The notes under the pieces: model-generated
Told to the model about the DNA's origin: nothing
The model's input: the letters and a program-made list of their open reading frames with translations, nothing else
Databases searched by the model: none
Assembly (NCBI GenBank): GCA_963691655.1
Contig: OY829326.1
Location: 84,623,235 to 84,687,234, forward strand
DNA length: 64,000 nucleotides
From: Toxonevra muliebris
Lineage: Eukaryota; Arthropoda; Insecta; Diptera; Pallopteridae
Reading direction: 5' to 3'
In this document: positions 55,270 through 64,000 of the stretch, piece by piece
How the letters are laid out: the number at the start of each line of letters is the position of its first letter
How positions within the stretch are numbered: the stretch's first letter is position 1
Translations under genes and position numbers: made by a program

Positions 55270-55537
55270 ATGCCGAACTCCTGTTGTATCTGCAAGGCAA
55301 TGTGTAAAAAAGAGGTGCCTTTTGTTTCAGGCTCCCTTTTGCGACGACATGAAAAAAATGGGGCAACTGCACTAAATATTGAGTTGAAAAAATCTTCGCG
55401 GGTGTGTGCGGAACACTTCACCAACAAAGATGTACACAACCCCATGGGCGGTAAGAAAAACGACTGGCACCGAATGCAATTCCTGTAAAAAGGATTGCTT
55501 TTGCAGAACCTGAGCCTGTAGAAAGTGTACATATACA
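55270..55537 (+). pseudogene. THAP-domain exon with a frameshift
   Basis: THAP zinc fingers (C2CH) bind DNA and are found in P-element transposases and their host derivatives. The exon starts MPNSCCICKAMC (first Cys pair) and continues to SSRVCAEHFTNKDVHNP (the C-x-x-H pair). A one-base frame change then leads to RLAPNAIPVKRIAFAEPEP, which fits the THAP end (A-[IV]-P). The exon closes at a donor GTAAGT at 55538. The central Trp is not evident. It lies inside the long-inverted-repeat element, near its right arm. Confidence 0.65.
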
Positions 55538-55959
55538 GTAAGTTAGAACACACATGCATCAGCATTAGTTTGGGTAAAATCCAGCCAAGCGTACTAAATG
55601 CTGTTAAGAATTTTTATTATTCTGCATAGAGGTATAGTTTCAAAATATAATTTATTTTATTTTATTTATTTATTTATTACAAGAAAAATAAATAATTAAA
55701 TTACTTAATTTATTATTATACAGTTTTACATAAAATATTACAATTAGTAACTAATTGATCAATAATATGTGCATTTTGTAGCAGCGAATACAGGACAACT
55801 TGTTATAATTGATAAATGCAACACTACAAGAAGAAATATTCCTTCCAAGTGATGTTCACACAGTTCATATTATATTTTTTTTAATTGTTTATTAGAATAT
55901 AGGTGTTCCTTTTTAAGTTTTTTTTTATCAAAAAACATGTAAATATAATATATGTAAAT

Positions 55960-56957
55960 AGGGGAACGTGGTCCTAAGTTGGCACTGCGGATTGAGCCGG
56001 CATCCCGCGTTTCTTAGAGATGGAGCGCGTAGCAGCTTAACCGTTTTGTCGTATGAGAGGCTGGTAGATATGAACGTAATTCACGCTGACAATTGTCACT
56101 TTAGTTTTAGCTTGACAACATGAGTGCGATATAAATTTTTCGTTCAAACGGAATTGCATTTTCTTACATTCTTCTGAAGCTGCTAAGGGTGTGTAAATAT
56201 TTCAAAAGTTCAATTGATTGGGTGCATTAGTTTCTGTCTTCTGTGTGCTTTCGCCTGATATAGTCGATTTTTCATTCGGCTTTGTTTCGTGTGCTTAATA
56301 GCATGAAATGTGTAAAAACACGTATTGGTCCTGAGTGGCACCTTTATTTTTTTGTTGGTTTTGTTGTTATTTGTATGTTATCTTAATTTTTTATGTTTCA
56401 ATTGCATGTTGATTGTCTTTCGTCGGTTTTTCGATTAAACTATGAGGTGTGTAATCGAGGTGTATTAAGCAGCTCACAAAATTTTTTTTTTTTTAATAAT
56501 TACATAATTTTATTAATTATTTTGTTCTGCAAAATTGGCTACAACGAGCGATGAACGCCTTTGGTGGTTTCGTCAGTTTTAACAGTTTTTTAATATTTTT
56601 TTTTTTTTTTTGAGATTCTATTTGGAATGGAGAAATGTTTCTATTCTATAACTAATATTTGATAATATTCTACATATTTTTTCACTGCATATGGTTTAAA
56701 TTTGTTCATTTTTTCCTAAAACTTACATAACCTTCTCTTTTTCTTGCATTTGAGCAAAAAAAAAGTATGTGCCAACTCAGGACCAGAGGGGTGCCGGCTT
56801 AGAACAACTATTTTGAGAAATATTAAAAATCGACTTTTCTTTGCGCTGCATCGCGACCACAAAAATCACTCTACTCTGTCCCGAACGATATAGAATTGTA
56901 GACAAAGGATCGTGGTACATGACCAAAGGTATTAAAGTGCCACTAAACCCTGTTTAC
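55960..56957. mobile_element. Insertion in the right arm with GTCCTAAGTTGGCAC motifs
   Basis: GGGGAACGTGGTCCTAAGTT at the left and the complement of the right end (GTAAACAGGGTTTAGTGGCAC-like) are loosely inverted. The motif GGTCCTRAGTKGGCAC recurs in both orientations (about 55968, 56325, 56770). It splits the right arm of the inverted-repeat element. No coding sequence; superfamily unknown. Confidence 0.4.
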
Positions 56958-57100
56958 CACCTCAAATGGGTTAAGATGACAAGAAAGTGAGGAAAACAAT
57001 TTTTGTCAAAAATTACTGAGAGAATAAATGACAACCCTTTATATGTATTAGTACAAATATGGGTAATGTCAGTATCCGTTCAACTTTGTTATTAATCTAT

Positions 57101-58574
57101 GTAATAATATACAGTGAAATAAATAGAAGTGACGCACAGTAGTCAAAAAGAGGGTATTTTTGGAAAAAATTCTATAACTTTTGATCCAGTGGAGATAATT
57201 CCAAATTTTTTTTTTAAATCTTATCAAGGCTATAAAAAATAAAAAATATTTTTTTTTAAATTTAATATATTATTAAGACTTAGAAAATGAAAAGTTTTGA
57301 TGTTTTTTAAAGAACGGATGAATGCTTCAAAAAATTTTGAAAATTTAAACTAAAAAATATTTGAGTGGCCGTAAAAAATATACTAGTGATAAAATGTGTT
57401 CAATTTGAGGGGGTTGCATATCCCACTATATTGGTTTTAATAAAGTCTATAACTTACACACGAAACGTCGTATAAAGATGATATCTGAGGAAGAAGTTTA
57501 CACAATGAACACCAATATGTGCTCCAAAAATAGGAGTGATCGGATCAAGGGGCGTGGCACCTTCTATACAATGATGGTTCGTATAAATGCTAAAGAAACT
57601 TTAAATAGTAAATTCAAATGTTTGCTCAGAAAGTGATCGGAGTTGTGGGCGTGGCATTTCTTGTATAGTTGCTTTACGTATTACGAAGCAAATACTAATA
57701 AATATGTACTTAGTTCATGGAATCAGTTTCAAAAAAGTTCACTATTTTAGTTCACAAAATCAGTAAGATTTTCAAATTTTTACCTGGTTAGCCCAGAATT
57801 TAATTTAATGTACGTGCATGCATAAAAAGATTTTTCGTTCAAAAAGCAACATAAGCATCGAAAGTCTAACGTACAACAAAAGTAAAAACCACAACAAATT
57901 TCAGTATCTCTCTCCAATTCTCACCTCTTCAAAACGGTACTATCCTTTCTTTTGTTTTGATTTTATGTTGTAATAATAATTTTAAATAACAAGTTGCATC
58001 AAAAAAATTGCTTCCATCAGCTTCTACCATAAGGGAAAACTCGTCCTAAAAGTATACTATAACTTCTTGTTGCCAATGAAAAATAATTTTTTTCACTATT
58101 TTAGTTCAGAAAAGTGACTGTAGTTATCGGGGTGGCTGGAAAGGGGTCAATGGAAAGAAGAAATTTCAGTCTTTATTATAAACCAGTTAGAACTCGGAAA
58201 TCGACAAGAATCATAAGAGACAAGCTATTAAAATGAGCCTAAATTGTATTTTTAGTTGTTTTAATAAATTGTATTTATTCAATTAAATAGTGATACAATT
58301 ACAAATATTTTTACTTCGGGTAAATATAGGAATAACAATCTTAGCAAATGTTTAAAAATCCCGATTGAAAAATGCAAAACGTCTTGTGGAAGATAATTTC
58401 ATTTTAGGGTATTGTTAGTCAATTTTTGTAACGTCAAAGTCACGCATATTTAAACTGCTTTTAGAACAACAACAAAAACAACAAATTTAATAAAAAAAAT
58501 TATGTTCTTAATCATTAAATATTAAACTAAAAAAACTACATCATTACATTTTTGAAAAAAATGACTCGATTTTT
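57101..58574. other. Possible mariner-type non-coding element, no gene
   Basis: Starts ATACAGTGAAATAAATAG at 57109, a mariner-like end that also shares AGTGAAATAAATAGAAGTG with the hAT MITE copies. Phrases such as GTGATCGGAGTTGTGGGCGT (57631) recall non-coding TE bodies. The right end was not found. Confidence 0.35.
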
Positions 58575-59838
58575 TCTCTTTTTTGTTCCCTGACATCTGC
58601 CAAATTTGAAAATTGCTCTCTTACTTCTCCCAAAGTATTTGATATTTCAAAAGTAAATATGAAACAATATTAACCCATTAGTGTAAGTATAATATATAAA
58701 TAAAACAGAAAAATTGGAAGGCGTTTGCTACAATCATGTGTTGTATATTCGAAAAAAACTATTGTCCTCAGCATTAGCTGATGACAATCTGGGATATTTC
58801 TCACATGAGTGCGCACATCGAAAATATACCAAGGATTTATCCCAAAATTTAAAGTTTTCCTATATTACCAATCTCTTAAAACCACCAAAACTGTAGTTAT
58901 ATTTTGGTATTACTTCAAACTCCTTTGATTTGGGTTTTGTATGTAGAATATGTAAGGAAAAGCTATAAAGAAGATAATTGTAAAAGTGTTAGAATTTGCT
59001 TATTTAAGTACTTGATATAACCACACTCTATAAAACATTTTGAGAACTTGCCTTGCAGAAAAAAGTCTTGTATTTGTGTACAGCAGACAAAAATGGGTTA
59101 AGAGGGAGAAACTCATAAACAAAATCACAGTATACAGTATGCCAGATAGCAGAAAGTAATCTGAAATATTCTCAGGTCTGCTGAGATTTGACAATTATGA
59201 CAAGTATTCGCTCAACAAATTTTGACAAATATTTTGTTTATGGGAGAAAACTCTTTTAACCCATTTTCGCCAGCTGTACACAAATAAATAAATGAAATAA
59301 ATGTTTTTTTTTTTCTGAAATAAAAGCTCTCAAATTATTCTGTAGAGTGTGGTTCTATAAAGTATTTAAATAAACAAAATACAATACTTTTAAAATTATC
59401 TTCTTCAAAAATGTCTTCTTTATATTCTAAATAGTTTTACCGATTTCAAAAGAATTTTATTTAAATTTCGGAGAAGCAGATTTCTTACTTGAATGGCATA
59501 CATAACAAAAAAAACTTTAAGTTTTGGGTTAAATCCTTCGAGCATATTATGCGAAGATCTCGTTTATCAATATCTAAAAATTTTTCTGGCTTTTCAAATT
59601 TTTCTATTTTATTTATATATTGTGCTGGTACCAATGGGTTAATACTTTTTTATATTTACTTCTGAAATTCGAATGTTTTGGGAGAAGTAAGAGAATAATT
59701 TTCAAATTTGGCAGACGTCAGTGAACAAAAAAGACGGCGTCACTTCTATTTATTTCACTTTATTAATTTCACTATAAACAAAATTATTTGTCAAAATTTA
59801 TTGAGCGAATGTATGACATTAAATCAAATCTCAGAAGA
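58575..59838 (+). mobile_element. hAT MITE family, copy C, split by copy D
   Basis: Left part 58575-59125 follows the body order of copies A and E (TCTGCCAAATTTGAAAATT, TATTAACCCATTAGTG and so on, diverged). After copy D it resumes at about 59777 with AACAAAATTATTTGTCAAAA and continues to about 59838. Both outer ends are missing or too diverged. Confidence 0.65.
59126..59776 (-). mobile_element. hAT MITE family, copy D (651 bp), inserted in copy C
   Basis: Minus orientation: CACAGTATACAGTATGCC at 59126 and TTTCACTATA at 59776 are the complements of the family ends. Flanks AACAAAAT (59118-59125 and 59777-59784) are identical 8-bp duplications. The target sequence is itself part of the family consensus, so this is a self-into-self insertion. 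Confidence 0.8.
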
Positions 59839-60162
59839 CCTCAGAACAGGGAGAAATAAGAAGGTGAGACAGTCGAATGACAGCCCTCTTTTGGCACACT
59901 TATTTTGACATAGAATATAGAAGCATAGTTGCATATTTGTGTTGGGAATGTTTTTGAACAAAAATATTCTTATAGTATCATTGTTAAAAACGTATTAAAT
60001 TTAATGACAATCGAAAAAAAAATTCAAAAATTATTTAATTGTAAAATTTTTGAAATTTGTAAAATATTAATAAATTCTAAACTCACGTGTGTACAAAAAT
60101 AAGAACAAAAACGGTATATTTCCGCAACATCGGCGCAAATTTAAAATTGTGTGAAAATAAAA
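59839..60162. other. No gene recognised
   Basis: AT-rich lead-in to the THAP-like frame that follows. No TATA box or repeat ends identified. Confidence 0.35.
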
Positions 60163-60387
60163 ATGCCAGGGCAATCGTGCGCGATTTGCAAAAAATGTTG
60201 CAACAATACGCGAGTCTTCAGTGCTCCAAAGGATGAGGACAGACGGATGCAGTGGAATGAGGCGTGTGGGCGAAAAAAGAACGGAGTTAAGATACAGATA
60301 CAGACTTGGATATACCTGCAAGTTTCTTCTTTCTCTTACCCACGAAATCGTTTTTGTGAGTCAATAGGCTCTAATTCATATCTATAA
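60163..60387 (+). pseudogene. THAP-like N-terminal fragment
   Basis: The frame from ATG reads MPGQSCAICKKCC, then RVFSAPKDEDRRMQWNEACG, fitting the first half of a THAP domain: Cys pair, F-x-x-P-K-D, and the invariant Trp. The second C-x-x-H pair is absent; the frame leaves the domain near 60285 and stops. Placement just upstream of the gypsy-like gag is probably coincidental. It complements the 55270 exon, which retains the other half. Confidence 0.5.
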
Positions 60388-60563
60388 GATTAATTTAAAA
60401 AAAAAGCATTTGTAGTAGATTGGCCAACTGGATTAAATAATAATAATCTGGCAACATTGTAATAGCAAATAGAATAATAAAAGTAGTTGTGAAATAGCAA
60501 ACGACATATAAGGGCGTTTATTCTAAAGCTCAGATGTGGTGAATCTACGTAAATTAAAATTAA
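60388..60563 (+). other. Leader or LTR remnant upstream of gypsy-like gag
   Basis: No long terminal repeat pair can be shown because the 3' end lies outside the window. TGGCCAACTGG near 60420 could be a primer-binding site but matches no tRNA end that I can confirm. Confidence 0.25.
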
Positions 60564-62385
60564 ATGGCTGACCTTGTGCAAAGAACGCAAATTATGAGTG
60601 TCTTACAAAATTTGGCCATCGAATTTCCAGCTACGGCGACATTGAGCCAATTAAAAGTGCTGTTGGCTTCAGTTGTGGGTGCTCCACCAAACGAAAATGG
60701 CGGCTCTTTGCATACAAGCGAAGCAGTAGCAGAAAAAATGGCTAAAAAACAAAATGGCCATAGTGACGCTATTTCAGGTCAAAATGCTGGCAGCGAAATT
60801 TCGATGGAAAACATTCCGCTAATTGAGCTCAATAATATTCTGCAACATAGTGAAATTAATAAAGTGAAATAAATAGAAGTGACGCCCTCTTTTTTGTTCA
60901 CTGACGTCTGCCAAATTTGAAAATTATTCTCTTTCTTCTCTCAAAACATTTGAATTTCAGAAGTAAATATAAAAAAGTATTAACCCATCGGTACTAGCAC
61001 AATATCTAAATAAAATAGAAAAATTTGAAAAGCCAGTAAAATTTTTAGACATTGATAAACGAGATCTTCGAAAGCGTTTGTAACAACGATGTGCATAATG
61101 TGCACCAAGGATTTAACCCATAACTTAAAGTTTTTTTGTTATGTATGCCATTCAAGTAAGAAAGAAGACATTTTTGAAGAAGATCATTTTAAAAGTGTTG
61201 TATTATGTTTATTTAAATACTTTATAGAACCCCACTCCACAAAATATTTTGAGAGCTTTTATTTCAGAAAAAAAAAACATTTATTTTATTTATTTATTTG
61301 TGTACACCTGACGAAAATGGGTTAAAAGAGTTTTCTCTCATAAACAAAATTATTTGTCAAAATTTAATGAGCGAATACTTGTCATAATTGTCAAATCTCA
61401 GAAGACCTGAGAATATTTCAGATTACTTTCTGCTATCTGGCATACTGTATACTGTGTTCTGCAAAACCCTTCAGTTGAGAACCTTCCGTCAAATCCTTCT
61501 GTTGTGAACATTCCGTCAAATCCTTCAGCTGAAAACCTTCTAGAAAAAACAGCCAACCCTTCCGCCGAAAAAATACTTCCAAGGAACGCCGATGACAATA
61601 ATAACGCTGACAAATTAGCTCAATTGGAAGAGCGTTTGCGTATACTCAAACTGCAAAAAGAAATTGAAGTTTTGGAAGGTAGAAAGGAACGGGCTAAATC
61701 AATTATTAATTTTTGTGATGTTAAAAGTGCCATGCCGAAATTTAGCGGCGACGACAATCTTGACATAGCAAAATGGGTGCGTGACTTTGAGCATATTACT
61801 AAAATGTTTGATTGTGACGAAGAGTGTAAATTATTATTTGCTCGACGCATGCTCACGGGCAGTGCACAATTGTTGATAAGAATGGTCAATGTATACACAT
61901 GGGGTTGCTTAAAGGAAGTGCTTCTTAAGGAGTTCCGAAAGCACGTAAGCGTTAAGGACGTTTTCAAGAAATTAGAGGCACGTGTATGGCTGAAAAATGA
62001 AAGCATGATTCACTTCGTACTGTCCATGCAGGAAATAGCGCTTAGTGCATCTATTGATGAATGCGAGTTGGTGGAATTCATTATTGATGGCTTGAAAGAC
62101 ACCAGCGCCAACACTTTGATTTTCAGCGGCGTCACCACAGTTGATGAACTAAAGAAACTTTTACCCAAATATGAAAAATTTACAATGAAAACTACGATTA
62201 GCTTAACGGCGGGCTCTTTGGATAACATAAGATGCTATAATTGTTCACGCTTTGGACACTGGGCAAAGGACTGCCGTCAAGAAAAACTACTACGAGGATC
62301 GTGTTTCAAGTGTGGTCTTCAGGACCACCAGTATAAGAATTGCCCAATGAAGATGGTTGCGGGAACATTACAATTTGGTTCGTAG
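60564..62385 (+). pseudogene. Gypsy-like (Ty3) gag, split by a hAT MITE
   Basis: N-terminal part 60564-60845 starts MADLVQRTQIMSVLQNLA. After the MITE the frame continues from 61457 with three near-repeats of SNPSxENL, a Leu/Glu coiled-coil segment (LEERLRILKLQKEIEVLEGR), a capsid-like region, and two C-x2-C-x4-H-x4-C zinc knuckles (CYNCSRFGHWAKDC and CFKCGLQDHQYKNC). Removing the MITE and one target copy leaves the frame open. The frame ends at 62385 only because the downstream deletion shifts it into the pol frame region. Confidence 0.85.
60846..61456 (+). mobile_element. hAT MITE family, copy E (611 bp), inside gag
   Basis: Starts CATAGTGAAATTAATAAAG and ends CATACTGTATACTGTG, flanked by identical TTCTGCAA (60838-60845 and 61457-61464). 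It disrupts the gag frame of the gypsy-like element, so it is the later insertion. The short left-end repeat missing from copy A is present here. Confidence 0.85.
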
Positions 62386-63997
62386 AGTCTTGCAGCGATT
62401 AGCTGAATACGGCCTTCAGGTTAAATTGAGTAAATGCAAATTCGCATATAGCGAAATAGAATATCTAGGCTATAAAGTTTCAGGCAATGGTGTACAACCT
62501 TCAGATAGTCATGTAAAGGCAGTAACAGATTATCCGATACCAAAGAATCAACGGGAACTACAATCATTTGTAGGGCTATGTTCATACTTCCGAAAGTTTG
62601 TGCAATCCTTTTCAATCATCGCCCGCCCACTTTATAATCTCCTTAAGAAAAATACTAAGTTTGACTTCAGTGAAAAGTGTTTTACCTCGTTTAAAAATTT
62701 GAAAAAGATATTAGTATCTAGTCCACTATTAGCCATTTACGATCACAAAAAAGAGACAGAACTGCACTGTGATGCGAGCGCACTAGGATTCGGAGCAATA
62801 TTACTCCAAAAGCAAGAGGATAGTCAGTTCCATCCAGTGGCGTATTTTTCAAAAAGAACTTCAGAGGTAGAAAGTAGATATCATAGCTTCGAACTGGAAA
62901 CTTTGGCAGTGATCAATGCACTTCGCCGATTCCGAGTATACCTTGAAGGTATAAAATTTAAAATTATCACTGACTGTAATTCTCTAGCTATGACACTTAA
63001 TAAGAAACTTGTTAACAGTCGAATTGCTCGTTGGGCATTAGAACTAGAAAACTATAACTACTCGATATGCCATCGGGCAGGTAAAAATATGCCTCACGTG
63101 GATGCTTTGAGTAGAAATGAATTTAATTGCGAAGATACAATTGCGGTAATTGACAGCGAAGATTTAGATTTTCAATTACAAATTATGCAAGCTCGAGACG
63201 AAGATATAATGAATTTGAAAAATCGGTTAGAAAATGAAGAAATGGAAAGTTTTGCTATGGAAAATGGAAACTTTAAAAAGAATTGCATTAAGTGCATTAT
63301 GTATTCGGCTCCAGAACGACCAAATGCTAGAAACCTACATAGTATACCGAAATATCCCAAGCCTTTTCATACGATACATTTAGATCATTTGGGACCACTT
63401 CCTTCTTTGCAATCAAAACGAAAGCACATTTTAGTCGTAATAGATTCATTTACCAAATATGTCAAGTTATATCCAGTGTTAACCACCAGTACTAAGGAAG
63501 TAACAGCTGCATTAAACAAATATTGTGAATATTATAGTCGCCCAAATAGGTGTATAAGCGATAGAGGAAGTTGTTTCACTTCAAAGGAATTTGAGGAATA
63601 TTTAGCAGATCGGAACATAATGCATGTAAAAGTTGCGGTGCATTCCCCACAAGCGAACGGGCAAGTAGAACGAGTGAACCGAAGTTTAGTGGGCATGCTA
63701 GCAAAACTCAGTGATACGATATCCCATGCTGATTGGGTGAAACAATTAGGAAAAATTGAGTTCGCATTGAATAACTCATTAAATAGGTCTATTGAAATAA
63801 CTCCAAGCCAAGCCCTTTTTGGAGTGAATCAACGAGGGGAAATAGTTGACAAACTCACAGAATATTTAGACGAGTGCATTTCAGACCCGGGGGGGAGGGA
63901 TTTGGAAAAGGCGCGTAAATTCGCTGAGGGATGTACTGAAAAAGTACAAGAATACAACGTACGTCAAAACGAAAAGAGAAATGTCAAGGTGAACTAA
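62359..63997 (+). pseudogene. Gypsy-like pol remnant: RT thumb, RNase H, integrase
   Basis: Begins in the late RT (LVRRVLQRLAEYGLQVKLSK, then KCKFAYSEIEYLGYKVS). The protease and the RT palm with its catalytic YxDD are missing, deleted between gag and about 62359. RNase H keeps its acidic sites (ELHCDASALGFGAILLQ, FELETLAVINAL, IITDCNSLAM, HVDALSR). Integrase lacks its His-His-Cys-Cys finger except KNCIKC near 63285, a second deletion, but keeps the DDE core (IHLDHLGP, CISDRGSCFTS, NGQVERVNRS). It stops at 63997, before the usual C-terminal domain. It is not in the same frame as gag. Confidence 0.88.
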
Positions 63998-64000
63998 TTT

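Larger units (their letters stand above)
50861..57100 (+). mobile_element. Long-inverted-repeat element carrying a THAP exon (about 6.2 kb)
   Basis: Outer arms 50861-50993 and the complement of 56968-57100 match (ATAGATTA, AACAAAGTTGAACGGATACT, ATGGGTTAAGATGAC reading inward). Inner arms 51240-51495 and the complement of 55727-55952 also match (TGAACATCACTTGGAAGGAA, CAATTATAACAAG). The right arm is split by about 1 kb of other sequence and the left by about 250 bases. Between the arms lie a DD37E remnant, a hAT MITE and a THAP-domain exon. THAP plus inverted ends recalls P-superfamily elements; the superfamily is inferred. Confidence 0.55.

Noticed and set aside
60846..60872. Gag tail beyond residue LNNILQ in the first frame
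   Set aside because: These codons come from the left end of hAT MITE copy E, as shown by the TTCTGCAA duplication and by copy D carrying the same bases.
1..64000. CRISPR arrays, operons, riboswitches or bacterial promoters
   Set aside because: The sequence is eukaryotic and shows no regularly spaced repeats of CRISPR type; the tandem repeats seen lack unique spacers.

Overview
This is eukaryotic nuclear DNA from an insect, most likely a brachyceran fly with a repeat-rich genome (a tephritid-like fly is a guess). The basis is the AT-rich sequence, short-exon genes with GT-AG introns, fly-like host proteins, and a dense mix of LOA/I, CR1/Jockey, copia, gypsy, Tc1/mariner, hAT, Harbinger-like and THAP-bearing elements. 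There is no prokaryotic gene organisation, CRISPR array, rRNA or convincing functional tRNA.

Host genes are few and were found by joining exons too short to stand out as open frames. (1) A five-exon Lamtor1 (Ragulator p18) gene runs on the minus strand from 27732 to 12120. It encodes about 182 residues, its intron phases all match, and its two large introns are packed with transposable elements (TEs). (2) The first two exons of Alg11 lie on the plus strand at 49438-49702; the rest of that gene is not visible before the window ends. (3) Two weaker plus-strand terminal-exon candidates lie at 349-507 and 28094-28240.

Layout. 0.3-0.5 kb: possible last exon. 1.8-4.0 kb: an inverted-repeat element interrupted by a 1.25 kb TA-flanked MITE. 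5.1-7.9 kb: a long hairpin and a TAACGTTA-rich repeat. 8.1-8.4 kb: Tc1 remnant. 11.2-11.8 kb: Harbinger-like MITE. 12.1-27.7 kb: Lamtor1. Its last intron holds a decayed Tc1 element, a second Harbinger-like MITE with a Myb/MADF-like coding scrap, non-LTR remnants, a Tc1 3' end split by nested MITEs and tRNA-like SINE heads. Its third intron holds an apparently intact LOA/I-type retrotransposon in antisense. 29.8-35.0 kb: two broken non-LTR elements. 35.3-36.0 kb: copia reverse transcriptase remnant. 37.0-40.2 kb: MITEs and a hAT-type element with a perfect 8-bp target duplication, carrying copia scraps. 43.1-49.0 kb: a CR1/Jockey-like element (minus) split by a MITE and by a 2.6 kb hAT-like insertion. 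49.4-49.7 kb: Alg11. 50.6-57.1 kb: small palindromic MITEs and a 6.2 kb long-inverted-repeat element with a THAP exon and a DD37E mariner remnant. 54-61.5 kb: four copies of one hAT MITE, one inserted inside another. 60.6-64.0 kb: a gypsy-like element with an interrupted gag and a deleted pol.

The genes do not form one pathway. The window is a nested TE landscape built around two housekeeping genes. The most notable points are the intact LOA-like element inside Lamtor1, the long-inverted-repeat/THAP element, and several insertions whose removal (with one target duplication) leaves a continuous reading frame, which fixes their boundaries and order.
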